The translations under genes and the position numbers were made by a program. 64,000 bases of DNA from RGIG4140 sp045638265 (GTDB lineage: Bacteria; Pseudomonadota; Alphaproteobacteria; CAAHEQ01; UBA3637). Of this stretch, positions 26,072 to 35,603 are shown piece by piece. A model generated the notes under the pieces. It saw only the letters and a program-made list of their open reading frames with translations, was not told the origin of the DNA and did not search any database. Numbering within the stretch: the first letter of the stretch is position 1; each line of letters begins with the position of its first letter. The DNA is taken from the NCBI GenBank assembly GCA_045638265.1, contig JAZUBA010000023.1, forward strand, positions 1 to 64,000, written 5' to 3'.

Positions 26072-27253
26072 TTATTTACAAATAGCATAACTATTTGAAT
26101 TCTTTTCATGATTGGTTACGTTACCACGATAAAAGTTAAGACAATGGACATTGCAAGAACTGTAATCCGTATTTGTCCAACTGAATTCTGTTGTACCATA
26201 AGCCCCCTGCATCGCTTGAACATTCGCCGTTTTTGAGGTTGTCCCTACTGTATAACAATGACCACTTCCCGTCCCCGAACCATAGCTTTTTTCACATCCG
26301 TAATCTCTGACCTCTACCATTGTTTTATTCAATGCCTCACAGAAGTTCTTTGCACTCCACCATTTCATTGTTTTATTGGACATTGTAAATGGCGGATTTT
26401 TTCCTGATTTCGGCTTTTTCACATCACTGCTTGCCGTTCGGCAATTACCTGTCATCCCGCTGGTATCTCTTGTACAAGCATCACTGCCATAATCCTCAAT
26501 ATCGCAATAATCACCTCTGTTACAATCTGCATTGGATGAACACATTTCAGGCAATGTTTCGCAATTACCCTCCTCTGTATATTTTGTATTAATTTGAGCA
26601 CAGTAACATTTTAAAAGTTTCCCCGTTTCCTTATCGGTAAAACTTATTGCAAAACCACCCGACCCGTCTTGTGTTGTATTTTCAGGACAACTATCTATCT
26701 GTGTCGGTTCTTCGGGTTTTTCCTCTGTTGTACTTCCGCAATCTTTGGCAAGCTCATCCGAACCGTCTGCATTAAATAAAAACATAATTTCGTTAGTTTC
26801 ATCACAATCAGAGCCATCCGTTACAACAACACCATTTCGTTTTTTTTGTACAAGAAACGGTAATTTTTCTGTTTCTGAAAGCAAGTTTTGACATATTTTT
26901 TCAGGCACATCACCAATTGTTATCCAATAACCCGTTTCATCTTGATGACAAATTTTTTCCAAACGGTCATAATTACCACACCCATACACAAACGGATAAT
27001 TTTTTGTCGTCATTGTGCCGTTATCATAGGGATCACCCAATGTTATTCTTTTTGTTGCATTACGAGATGTTAAAAGCTTAACGGCAATATCATATGATGC
27101 AATATTGATTTCATTCAACACATTATTTGCCCGATATTTATTCATGGCGTACGTATACCCTTGAATACCACCAATTGAAAGTACACCAATAACGGCTAAA
27201 ACGCCGAGCATTTCAGTCATTGACCGACCGCATTCATTTGCATCATTTTGCAT
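26072..27253 (-). CDS. Prepilin-like protein with C-terminal lectin-like domain
   Basis: 393 residues, a diverged paralogue of the gene at 24441 across its whole length. The leader is MQNDANECG, then RSMTEMLGVLAVIGVLS with Glu at +5. The C-terminal domain has MKWWSAKNFCEALNKTMVEV, WTNTDYSSC and ends YAICK. The Cys modules CPENTTQDGSGGF and CSSNADCNRGDYC are conserved in order. Only a weak GGAA precedes the ATG. The promoter is related to the family promoter but lacks the palindrome centre. Tandem with the gene at 24441 but separately terminated. Confidence 0.8.
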   Translation of the reverse strand: MQNDANECGRSMTEMLGVLAVIGVLSIGGIQGYTYAMNKYRANNVLNEINIASYDIAVKLLTSRNATKRITLGDPYDNGTMTTKNYPFVYGCGNYDRLEKICHQDETGYWITIGDVPEKICQNLLSETEKLPFLVQKKRNGVVVTDGSDCDETNEIMFLFNADGSDELAKDCGSTTEEKPEEPTQIDSCPENTTQDGSGGFAISFTDKETGKLLKCYCAQINTKYTEEGNCETLPEMCSSNADCNRGDYCDIEDYGSDACTRDTSGMTGNCRTASSDVKKPKSGKNPPFTMSNKTMKWWSAKNFCEALNKTMVEVRDYGCEKSYGSGTGSGHCYTVGTTSKTANVQAMQGAYGTTEFSWTNTDYSSCNVHCLNFYRGNVTNHEKNSNSYAICK

Positions 27254-27285
27254 TTAAGTTCCATTCTATTCAAATAATTAATCTG

Positions 27286-27314
27286 ATTATAACAAAAGAG
27301 ATATTTATTTGCAA
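27286..27314 (-). promoter_or_regulatory. Promoter of gene 26072, diverged family type
   Basis: On the minus strand TTGCAA (27314-27309), a 17-base spacer, TATAAT (27291-27286). The downstream half of the spacer and -10 (cttttgttataat) matches the promoter of the gene at 58775 (cttttgttacaat), but the GTAC centre of the palindrome is missing and no distal palindrome follows. This gene may have escaped the shared control. Confidence 0.6.
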
Positions 27315-27467
27315 TATTTTTTTAAAATTTTACTTCTGATTTCAACAATATTATATTAAGTAATTTTAACCTAAAAACCATAGATACACGCAAAAAAAAT
27401 ATCCAACATCTCTGTTTTAGACTTCACAACAAACACCACTTCACCCCACCCCACGCATTTTAGCAAA

Positions 27468-27503
27468 AAAAACGACCGTTCCCAACGAAACAGTCGCTTT
27501 TTC
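27468..27503 (-). terminator. Terminator of the gene at 27521
   Basis: On the minus strand AGCGACTGTT pairs with AACGGTCGTT (one G-U), followed by T residues. Located just after the stop. Confidence 0.65.
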
Positions 27504-27520
27504 TGATCAATCAAAACAAA

Positions 27521-28102
27521 TTAACGTGTGTTAACTGCTTGCGGAATTAAAACAGGTGCATTATTCATTTTACCTTGTTTTTGAATTAATTCGCCTTCAT
27601 GCATGCCCAAAGAACGCAATGTTTGTTCTTTAACATAGGTTTGCAATTTAGAAAATGTTTCATGAAATTTCACTTCAGCTTTTTTGATGGCAATTTCATC
27701 CTGATTTTTATCAGAACGAACTTTAATCACTTCCTGAACATCACGCAAAGCTGATTTTTGCAAACGAGATAAACGTAACAAATCAGGGCTTGTTGTATCT
27801 TTTAACATCGCTTCTGTTTTTTGAACTTCACTATATAACAATTTTGATGTAATATTGAACATATCATCTTTTGAATGAACACCTGCCAACATATTTAACA
27901 AATCTTGTTGTGTCGGTTGTGCTCGGGCAATGGCTTCATCAGCCTTATGACACACATCAATGATTTTACCGCAATAATAAATCTGCGCACCTAAAAGAGC
28001 AGTCGCAGCACCGCAAGCAAACACCATGCCGTTACTAACATATTTTACGATTTTTTCGGCCGTTTCAGGACTGACACCTTTTTTTTCATTTTTGATAGTC
28101 AT
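27521..28102 (-). CDS. Hypothetical single-TM protein
   Basis: 193 residues. A short polar N-terminus precedes one hydrophobic segment (GMVFACGAATALLGAQIYYCG, about 25-45). The rest is a helical, charged domain (about 50-175) with LRLSRLQKSALRDVQEVIKV, probably coiled coil, on the side opposite to or same as the N-terminus depending on topology. I do not recognise the family. AAAGGAG precedes the ATG. It stands alone with its own terminator. Confidence 0.7.
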   Translation of the reverse strand: MTIKNEKKGVSPETAEKIVKYVSNGMVFACGAATALLGAQIYYCGKIIDVCHKADEAIARAQPTQQDLLNMLAGVHSKDDMFNITSKLLYSEVQKTEAMLKDTTSPDLLRLSRLQKSALRDVQEVIKVRSDKNQDEIAIKKAEVKFHETFSKLQTYVKEQTLRSLGMHEGELIQKQGKMNNAPVLIPQAVNTR

Positions 28103-28286
28103 TTTACACTCCTTTTATCAAAATTTATCAAAAATACATCAACATTTTAATATATATTACATCCGCTCATATAGTTTGTCAATATTTATTTTTATATTTT
28201 CTGTAAATTTTTGCAACCATTTGATTTGAAACAATAAAAAATTATTTCAATTATTTTGAGAATTATTTTTTCAATAAAAGGATAAA

Positions 28287-28904
28287 TTAGGATATAATTT
28301 TTACAAAATAATGCAACAAAACACAACCCAATCCGCTGGCAACAATCAAAAGCGTAACAGGGATATTTGTTCTGATAACACCATAACAAACCGCCATAGC
28401 GATTAACAATTCAATCAGATTCACCCGAAATCCGCCCAAAGCACGAGAATCAAAGGATTCGATATAATGACCGATATTTGTCCAATTAATGGGTTCGGTA
28501 AAAACAGACATACCGGCAAAAATCAAAGCAGCATAAGCAATCATCGCCACACTGACAAATCGGGTACCTTTTAAAATCCCATCCATAAATGACGTACCCT
28601 CCCATTTACGAATAAACGTGATTGCTAAAAATGACAAGATAAGAGTCGGAGCAATCAACCCCAAACAAGCACTTAACACCCCTTTGACACCACCCGTTAC
28701 ATAACCGACATATGTTGCCGCATTTAAACTGACCGGACCCGGGGTGATTTGTGAAATAGAAAGCAAATTACCAAATTCCGTTAAACTAAAAACCGTATTT
28801 TCCATAACAAATGTATGCATCAAGAACGGAATAATCATATATCCGCCCCCAAACAATACCAAACTAAAACGGGCAAATTGATAAAATAGGAATATATATA
28901 TCAT
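28287..28904 (-). CDS. Chromate transporter family protein, second half
   Basis: 205 residues, five to six membrane helices. It has the Chromate_transp hallmarks FGGGYMIIPFL near the N-terminus and ISQITPGPVSLNAATYVGY. It overlaps the upstream half-transporter by four bases (ATGA). Short-chain ChrA proteins of this type work as pairs of opposite orientation. Chromate is the named substrate of the family, but many members probably move other anions. Confidence 0.88.
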   Translation of the reverse strand: MIYIFLFYQFARFSLVLFGGGYMIIPFLMHTFVMENTVFSLTEFGNLLSISQITPGPVSLNAATYVGYVTGGVKGVLSACLGLIAPTLILSFLAITFIRKWEGTSFMDGILKGTRFVSVAMIAYAALIFAGMSVFTEPINWTNIGHYIESFDSRALGGFRVNLIELLIAMAVCYGVIRTNIPVTLLIVASGLGCVLLHYFVKIIS

Positions 28905-29587
28905 TCAGACTCCGTTTCATTGTAAGAACTGTAACTACGATAATCATTATAGTTCACTTCTTCCTGCATTTTTTTCAATTTGGCACCGAGTTGTGCTTTT
29001 TTCTCGTCATAGACATACCACCAACCCAACGGCAATGAAGCGGCCATAATAATCAACGGATGAAACCCATTAATCAACAACAAAAGCATAATTAAAATAA
29101 TCAACGTATCGCCCTGACGGGAAACAACGGCACCGCCTAGTTTCCATGCCATACCGACCAACATACCTGTTACACAGGCACGTACACCGTCAAAAACCAT
29201 CAAAACAGTTTCGTTTTTTGGGTCTAAATTCGGAAAAAACATGGCTATCAACGTAATAATGACCATAGACGGAATCATCACACCGATTAACGCACACAAG
29301 GCACCTGCTACACCGGCAATTTTCTGTCCGACATAAATAGCCGAATTAACAGCCACCAATCCGGGGACAGTTTGCGTAATGACAATCATATCCAACGTGT
29401 CATCTTTTGTCAACCAACGATGTTTTCGGACAAACGTTTGTTCAATCACAGGCAACATAGCTAAACCACCGCCAACAACAAACAACGCAATTTGAAAAAA
29501 TGTTGAAAACAACACCAAACACGCTTTTAAACGATTATGCGGATATTCTCGTTTTGACATTCTGAAATCGTTATATGCGTACATCAT
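28901..29587 (-). CDS. Chromate transporter family protein, first half
   Basis: About 228 residues. FVVGGGLAMLPVIEQTFVRKH and ITQTVPGLVAVNSAIYVGQ are the ChrA-domain signatures in the same order as in the partner gene. A charged, Tyr/Asn-rich tail follows the last helix. The start is the ATG at 29587 (AGGA about 10 bases upstream); a TTG at 29593 is also in frame. It forms a two-gene operon with the next protein. Confidence 0.87.
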   Translation of the reverse strand: MMYAYNDFRMSKREYPHNRLKACLVLFSTFFQIALFVVGGGLAMLPVIEQTFVRKHRWLTKDDTLDMIVITQTVPGLVAVNSAIYVGQKIAGVAGALCALIGVMIPSMVIITLIAMFFPNLDPKNETVLMVFDGVRACVTGMLVGMAWKLGGAVVSRQGDTLIILIMLLLLINGFHPLIIMAASLPLGWWYVYDEKKAQLGAKLKKMQEEVNYNDYRSYSSYNETESE

Positions 29588-29613
29588 GGGCAAGCAGTCC
29601 TATTCAAACAAAC

Positions 29614-31557
29614 CTATTTTTTCGTACTTTCCGTTGCTGATTTTGTTTCAGCTTTTACCGGTTCTTTCTCACCGGATTTTTCCATTTCGGCTTTTTGATT
29701 TTTATCAGCCGTTTCTTTGGTGTCTTTTTCTGATTTTTTCTTAATTGTTTCAACCACTTCGCCCATTTTAAACACGATTTCCATAACCAGTGTACCGTTT
29801 TCGTCATACACTTCGGCTTTACCGTCTTTTTTACCTTCTTTAAAATGAGCTACACTGCGTTGAACACCGTTTTCAAAATAAAGTCTGCTTGTACCATGCA
29901 ACTGATTATTTAAATATTCGTCTTCACTTTTGAGCTGACCGTTTTCATAATAAATCCGTTGCTTACCATTCATTTTACCTTTAACGTATCCGCCATGCAA
30001 ATGCAACTGACCGTTCGGATAATATTGTTTATATTCACCATCGGGTACATCATCGGTTAAAATAGCTCTCAAATTGAGCTGACCGTCTTCAAAATAGCTG
30101 ACAAACTCGCCATTACGTTTACCATTTTTAAACAAGGCTTTTGATTGGATTTTACCATTCGGATAATAAGCAATCAACGGACCGTCATTTAAACCGTCTT
30201 TAAACGATTTTTCCAATGCCAATTGACCGTTTTCATAATATTCTTGCGATTTACCGACCGGTTTACCCTCTTTCATCACCAAATGCGTTTGCAAATTGCC
30301 ATCGGCATAATATGTATTTTGTTCACCATCGGGCAAGTCGTTTTTGAAATTTAAATCCATTTTCAACTGACCGTTTTGATAATACACCTTTGTATTACCT
30401 TCCTGCTTACCGTTTTGATAACGCACTTCCTGTTCTAAACTGCCATCCGGGAAATATGTTTTACTGACACCATGCACTAAATCATTCACATATGTTTCTT
30501 CCTGTTGCAATTCGCCAAAATCATAATAGGACTGCGTTAAACCGTTCCGCTTACCGTTTTGGTAATGTTCTTGTGTTTGTAATTTACCGTTTTCATAATA
30601 CGTTTTAATCACGCCTTCCGGACCATTTGGACGAATGACACCTTCACCTTTTAATTGGCCGTTCGGATAATATTCTTTAACTTCGCCGTCTAACTGACCG
30701 TTGGTAAAAGAACGTTCCAACAAAATCTGACCGTCATCGGCATAGGCTTTATCGGTACCATGCTTAACACCGTCTTTATAATACGTTTGGAAATGGATTT
30801 GACCATTAGGATAATAAACCGTTGACACACCGTCCGGACGACCCATTTTAAAGGTTGTTTCGTTAAGCTTTTTCCCTGTATCATAATAAGAAACAGCCTC
30901 ACCTACCAAAAAGCCCTGATTATACATTTCTATCGTCTGAACCTGACCGTTTTCATAAAACGTACGACTTTCGCCATGAGGTAAACCGTTAAAGAAATGC
31001 GTTTGAGCCAACATTTTACCTTCTTTTGTCTGTTCGGATACCACACCCGTCAGCGGTTTTTGATCGGCTTTGGCGTAAAAAACACCGTTATTAAAGAAAA
31101 TATCTTCTTTTGTATAAGACGGCAATTTCATTTTTTTATCGGCTGTCGGCACCTGTTGCACAACGGGTTGCATACCGCTGTCAATATGCGGAGCCAAATT
31201 GATAACCGGCTTAAATCCTGTCGGTTCATTTTTAGCAATATCTTCTTCCGTCTCTTGTTGCAAGGCCGGTGCCATAAGCCCGATCCCTTGAATATTGGGA
31301 TGTTTATTCAAAGGTGCCTGTGTCGGCATTTGACCCAAATTATTTTGAACAATCGGCGATTTGTGCGTGATAACACCCTGCTGATTCGGCTGAACCATCA
31401 AATTCGGATTTTGAATTTTTTTCACTTGCGGTTGTGTCGCATTTTGAATGGTTTGAGCCGACAACGAACCGGATGCGGGTTGTTGTGCATATGCGTTCAA
31501 ACAACACAAAACAGCGACGGATGAACATAAAATCTGACGTAAAAAGGTTTGTTTCAT
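29614..31557 (-). CDS. Secreted MORN/YwqK-type repeat protein
   Basis: 647 residues. A signal peptide (MKQTFLRQILCSSVAVLCC..NAYA) precedes a Gln/Asn/Pro-rich region to about residue 150. Residues about 150-600 are roughly 20 units of about 23 residues of the type YYENGQLKxExxYKNGKxNG (MORN_2, as in YwqK-like proteins). A Lys/Glu-rich tail follows. The repeats form a long beta-strand array. The family is often annotated as toxin-antitoxin 'antitoxin', but nothing here supports that; the signal peptide points to an exported protein. AAAGGAG precedes the ATG. Confidence 0.85.
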   Translation of the reverse strand: MKQTFLRQILCSSVAVLCCLNAYAQQPASGSLSAQTIQNATQPQVKKIQNPNLMVQPNQQGVITHKSPIVQNNLGQMPTQAPLNKHPNIQGIGLMAPALQQETEEDIAKNEPTGFKPVINLAPHIDSGMQPVVQQVPTADKKMKLPSYTKEDIFFNNGVFYAKADQKPLTGVVSEQTKEGKMLAQTHFFNGLPHGESRTFYENGQVQTIEMYNQGFLVGEAVSYYDTGKKLNETTFKMGRPDGVSTVYYPNGQIHFQTYYKDGVKHGTDKAYADDGQILLERSFTNGQLDGEVKEYYPNGQLKGEGVIRPNGPEGVIKTYYENGKLQTQEHYQNGKRNGLTQSYYDFGELQQEETYVNDLVHGVSKTYFPDGSLEQEVRYQNGKQEGNTKVYYQNGQLKMDLNFKNDLPDGEQNTYYADGNLQTHLVMKEGKPVGKSQEYYENGQLALEKSFKDGLNDGPLIAYYPNGKIQSKALFKNGKRNGEFVSYFEDGQLNLRAILTDDVPDGEYKQYYPNGQLHLHGGYVKGKMNGKQRIYYENGQLKSEDEYLNNQLHGTSRLYFENGVQRSVAHFKEGKKDGKAEVYDENGTLVMEIVFKMGEVVETIKKKSEKDTKETADKNQKAEMEKSGEKEPVKAETKSATESTKK

Positions 31558-31666
31558 ATTTTCTCCTTTTTCAAAAATCTGCCTCTAACATAACAGAATA
31601 TCCGATAAGAATCAACTTTTTTATGCAAAATCACATTGATTTTTTAACAACAATGTTTCTTTTGGA

Positions 31667-32482
31667 TTAAACCAATCCGTGCTGACGGAACAACGATTGT
31701 TGCACTTGTTTATCAAACGGCGTTAACTCATGTCGTTTAATCGGCTTCATATATTTTGATTTTTCAATCACATCCGACACAAACCCGAGCAACGGTGCCT
31801 CTTTGGTAATCAAGCGTCCTTGACAACCGACTTTTTGAACAATGTCTAAAATAGCGGGCGTATCATCTAAAAAGCACATTTCTTTAAATTCTTTGGCATA
31901 TATTTTCCACAAAAGCCACAAAGCCTCTTTTGATTGTTTCGGGCAAAGCATACCATGGCGTTGAATAGTACCGATATGATAAATAGGAATACCGACCGAT
32001 TCGGGGTTTTTACCGAACAAACGTTCACAAACCGCCAATGTATGCTGTTTGGTGTTATTGGTATAGATGCAAACCTCATGACGGCGATTTAAATAACGCA
32101 ATTTTTTAAGTAATTCGGGATTAGGCTGAATATGAGAATAATCGGTATGAGCCACAATTTCATCGGCAAGGGTTTTAAAATCAAGACCTGTTTTTTTGGC
32201 AACAAGAGAGGCATATTGATACAAACCGTTATATTTATGATTTCGGGCGGTTTGAGAACATTCCTGACGGATGGATTGCGGAATCTGATATTTATCAAAC
32301 ACCTGTTCAACGGCATTGACAATCATTTGTGTCGGCAATTGTTCTTTAGGATACAAAACTCCATCACAATCTACGACAAAGAGGGTTGGTTTTTGTTTGA
32401 CTTTAAACGGAAGCTGTTGCCAAGGATGCAACAATTTATCAACATCCGTTTTTTCTTTTTGAGAAGCGTCTATTGTTTCCAT
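31667..32482 (-). CDS. HAD-superfamily hydrolase (pyrimidine 5'-nucleotidase-like)
   Basis: 271 residues. HAD motif I is VVDCDGVLYP (nucleophile Asp in DCDGV), motif II is CIYTNNT, the Lys of motif III is probably in LCPKQSKEA, and motif IV is CFLDDTPAIL. The helical cap (about 70-130) and overall layout resemble SDT1/phosphoglycolate-type phosphatases. The substrate is not determinable. AAAGGA lies upstream of the ATG. The promoter overlaps the mutL terminator. Confidence 0.8.
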   Translation of the reverse strand: METIDASQKEKTDVDKLLHPWQQLPFKVKQKPTLFVVDCDGVLYPKEQLPTQMIVNAVEQVFDKYQIPQSIRQECSQTARNHKYNGLYQYASLVAKKTGLDFKTLADEIVAHTDYSHIQPNPELLKKLRYLNRRHEVCIYTNNTKQHTLAVCERLFGKNPESVGIPIYHIGTIQRHGMLCPKQSKEALWLLWKIYAKEFKEMCFLDDTPAILDIVQKVGCQGRLITKEAPLLGFVSDVIEKSKYMKPIKRHELTPFDKQVQQSLFRQHGLV

Positions 32483-32523
32483 AACTATAATCCTTTCAAA
32501 AACAAGGTATTCTTTAAGTTTGC

Positions 32524-32557
32524 ATTATAAAAGAAAGCCCTCTAAAAATCAAGAGGG
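32524..32557 (-). promoter_or_regulatory. Overlapping mutL terminator and HAD-gene promoter
   Basis: On the minus strand the promoter TTGATT (32552-32547), 17-base spacer, TATAAT (32529-32524) overlaps a hairpin CCCTCT/AGAGGG (32557-32538) followed by CTTTCTTTT, which would end mutL transcription. Termination and initiation share the same 34 bases. Confidence 0.6.
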
Positions 32558-32586
32558 AATATACAAAAAACTAAAGATTTTTTCTG

Positions 32587-34584
32587 CTACTTTGCCCGAC
32601 CGAACAAACGCTCTACATCATTAAGGTTAAGTTCAATATACGTCGGTCGGCCGTGTATACATTGCCCCGATGTACCACATTGTTCCATTTGTCGTAATAA
32701 CGCATTCATTTCGTCAATCGTTAACGTCCGCCCTGCCCGAACAGAACCATGACATGCCAATTTGGCATAAATGTCTTTCATCTTATCTTGTAATAAAACC
32801 GTATCGTCATATTCTTGCAACGTATCGGTTAAATCTCGTATCAAACGCACAATATCCGTTTTCGCCAATAAAGACGGTATTTCACGAACGGCAACACAAT
32901 CACTGCCAAACGGCTCTATCACAAATCCCAGTTGTTTTAATTCTTCACTGCGTGCCGTCAACAACGCTGTTTCATCCATAGACAACTCCACAATTTCAGG
33001 AATAAGCAATAATTGTGTCTGTCTGTTTTTCTGACTGTTTGCCGATAATTTTTCATACGTCAAGCGTTCATGTGCGGCATGCTGATCTACAATGATAATA
33101 CTGTCTTGTGTTTGGGAAATAATATACGTTTTATGTAATTGAGCTTTGGCAAATCCTAACGGAGGGAAATCCGTTTCCACCGTCATTGATTGAGAGGTTT
33201 GTTCATACGGTTGTATGCTTTCTTCTGCATACGATGGTATGTTTTTCGCCTGTACCGATTGATTATCGTTTTTCACACTGTACCCGATGTGAGGCAATGT
33301 TGTTTTTTGTGTTTCAAAACCCATCACGTCCCGTTGCTTTTGACGAATATCCACCTCATCAGCCGAATCACACATCATACCAAACGGTTCTGTTGTTGCC
33401 TGTGAATCACATAACATACCAACCGTTTTATTCGTATCATCCCGCTCAACAGACACCTTTGCCGATTGCAACGTTGTTTCCCAGATGCTTTTTTCAGCCT
33501 GCAACCGTGTCAATGAAGAGGGATTGTGTACCCGTTTCGGCAATAATGACGGCACACTTTTTTCCAACGCCCCTACCCCAATCGTTGTTGCCGTTTTAAA
33601 ACCGTGTTCAGCCAACGCCGTCCGAATAGCTGTAATCAAAAAGCCCCGAATACGTGCATTATCTTTAAAACGCACTTCAATTTTGGCCGGATGAACATTA
33701 ACATCAACTTCCGTATTCGGTACCGATAAAAACAATGCCAAAACAGGAAACGTATCATGTCCCACAAGACCCTGATAAGCCCCCCGAATAGCCCCTGACA
33801 ACAGTTTATCTTTAATATAGCGTCCATTAACAAACAAATGTTGTTCTGTCCCTGTGGAACGGGTATAAGTCGGCAATCCGACAAAACCGTTTAATTTAAT
33901 ATTTTCATATTCACTCACAACGGGAACGGCATTTTCATCAAACGAACGGCCGATAATTTGCGCTACTCGTTTTAACAACGTTTCAGCAATCGGATAATTT
34001 AAAATCAACCGTTTTTCATCGGATAACGTAAAATGAACATGCGGATACGCCATGGCAACCCGATTAATCACTTCTTTAATGCTTAAATATTCGCTTTGAT
34101 TGGATTTTAAAAACTTCAAACGAGCGGGCGTTGCAAAAAACAAATCCTTGACTTCAACAGTTGTCCCTTTCGGATGCGGTGCCGGTTCGGGCTTCAATTT
34201 ATAGCCCCCTTCCACCCGAATTTGCCAACTTTCATCCGTATTCTGCGGACGGGATGTGATGCACACTTTGGCAACGGAAGCAATAGATGGCAATGCTTCA
34301 CCCCGAAAACCCAAAAAATTAATGTCAAACAAATCATCTGTCGGCAATTTACTGGTTGCATGACGCTCTACTGCCAATGCCAACTCATCAGGAGTCATTC
34401 CTTTACCGTTATCGGTAACGGCAAAATACGTTTTCCCGCCGTTTTCAATTTTCACATCAATCCGTGTCGCTTGGGCATCAATGGCATTTTCAATGAGTTC
34501 TTTAACAGCAGATGACGGACGTTCCACCACCTCACCGGCAGCAATCTGATTGATTAAATTTTGCGGTAATAACCGAATAGACAT
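32587..34584 (-). CDS. mutL: DNA mismatch repair protein MutL
   Basis: 665 residues. The N-terminal GHKL ATPase has INQIAAGEVVERPSSAVKEL, DNGKGM and GFRGEALPSI. The central linker (about 335-455) is variable. The C-terminal dimerisation domain contains DQHAAHERLTYE, the DQHAx2Ex4E metal-binding motif of MutL endonucleases, and CHGSVRAGRTL with CIHGRPTYIEL. This MutL is therefore expected to nick DNA itself, as in bacteria without MutH. AAGGGTG precedes the ATG. Confidence 0.96.
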   Translation of the reverse strand: MSIRLLPQNLINQIAAGEVVERPSSAVKELIENAIDAQATRIDVKIENGGKTYFAVTDNGKGMTPDELALAVERHATSKLPTDDLFDINFLGFRGEALPSIASVAKVCITSRPQNTDESWQIRVEGGYKLKPEPAPHPKGTTVEVKDLFFATPARLKFLKSNQSEYLSIKEVINRVAMAYPHVHFTLSDEKRLILNYPIAETLLKRVAQIIGRSFDENAVPVVSEYENIKLNGFVGLPTYTRSTGTEQHLFVNGRYIKDKLLSGAIRGAYQGLVGHDTFPVLALFLSVPNTEVDVNVHPAKIEVRFKDNARIRGFLITAIRTALAEHGFKTATTIGVGALEKSVPSLLPKRVHNPSSLTRLQAEKSIWETTLQSAKVSVERDDTNKTVGMLCDSQATTEPFGMMCDSADEVDIRQKQRDVMGFETQKTTLPHIGYSVKNDNQSVQAKNIPSYAEESIQPYEQTSQSMTVETDFPPLGFAKAQLHKTYIISQTQDSIIIVDQHAAHERLTYEKLSANSQKNRQTQLLLIPEIVELSMDETALLTARSEELKQLGFVIEPFGSDCVAVREIPSLLAKTDIVRLIRDLTDTLQEYDDTVLLQDKMKDIYAKLACHGSVRAGRTLTIDEMNALLRQMEQCGTSGQCIHGRPTYIELNLNDVERLFGRAK

Positions 34585-34623
34585 TTTTCAACACCCTTAT
34601 CTGTCTTTTAACACATCATCCGT

Positions 34624-35556
34624 CTAACTATTTTCTTTTGCATCTCTCAACCGATAACAAACCCGTTTCAATGCTTTTTTCGTTTGATTTTGCAACTTAA
34701 CCGGTTCAACAGGACCCAAAATAATATCAATCTGCTTATCATTTAAATCCGTTATTTCATTCGGACGCACAAGGACTTTATTGATTAAATCTTCGGCATT
34801 ATATTCTTTATTCGGCACATCATTCATCAAAATCCGATGAGCCCGCATGGCACGGTTTTTCATATCTTCTCTTGTATCCTGACGACAAACAACTGCTCCG
34901 AATGCACGAAAATCATCTTCCAACAGATAACATAAAATTTTAGCCACATTAGTCAATCGGTCTGATAATTTCATTTCCCGATTATCCGTTTCAACGTGCA
35001 TAGCAAACGGATATTTTAGCAGAAAATCCATTTTACCACTCATATCGCTCGGCATTTGTGCATGCAGACCTGTTAATTTTTCATGTAGCAAGAGAGCCAT
35101 TTCATTTATATTTTTATCCTGATGACGTATGGCTTTCAGTTGTTTAAAAATTTTTTTTCTGTCTGTCGGTTGCATCAAACGAATACTCTTTTGAACGGCA
35201 TTCAATATGGTTCTTGTTGACTCATTTAAAGACGCATTTATCATTAAATCATATCTATCCGCCTCTGCCGTTACAACAGGCGGTAAAAAATCCTGCAATA
35301 ACTGACTACGAACCGTTTGACGCCCTTTGGCAACAAAATTTAAATCATACAATTCCACAAACACACTATGAGCCAAACCACTGGCACCGATATGTGCTTT
35401 TGCCGTTTTAATGAGTTGCTTTTGAATATAACGGCTCCATTGAGAAGCATATTGTTGCTGTTGTGCTTTGGTCACAAACGACCCAAACGGCAAATCACCT
35501 ATCAAGGCTTTAATGGGCTTTTCAAATGTTTGCTGAACGGATTGTTTTTTCTGCAT
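34624..35556 (-). CDS. Hypothetical protein, paralogue of the 35604 gene
   Basis: 310 residues, soluble, mostly helical, basic. I do not recognise the family. The central segment LLKYPFAMHVETDNREMKLS followed by LLEDDFRAF aligns with LAKYPYATYTQTPKGRKFI and LLEKDLNAF in the neighbouring gene, so the two are probably old duplicates. AAAGGAA precedes the ATG. Located between mutL and its paralogue. Confidence 0.7.
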   Translation of the reverse strand: MQKKQSVQQTFEKPIKALIGDLPFGSFVTKAQQQQYASQWSRYIQKQLIKTAKAHIGASGLAHSVFVELYDLNFVAKGRQTVRSQLLQDFLPPVVTAEADRYDLMINASLNESTRTILNAVQKSIRLMQPTDRKKIFKQLKAIRHQDKNINEMALLLHEKLTGLHAQMPSDMSGKMDFLLKYPFAMHVETDNREMKLSDRLTNVAKILCYLLEDDFRAFGAVVCRQDTREDMKNRAMRAHRILMNDVPNKEYNAEDLINKVLVRPNEITDLNDKQIDIILGPVEPVKLQNQTKKALKRVCYRLRDAKENS

Positions 35557-35603
35557 GCTTTTTTATTTCCTTTCTCACCACGGCACTATATGACTTTTTT
35601 TTA

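Noticed and set aside
28287..29587. Frameshifted single chromate transporter
   Set aside because: Two separate half-length proteins with their own starts and a 4-base overlap are a normal arrangement for short-chain ChrA pairs.
32132..32530. Plus-strand ORF antisense to the HAD gene
   Set aside because: It is a shadow of a well-supported gene, with no ribosome site and no recognisable product.
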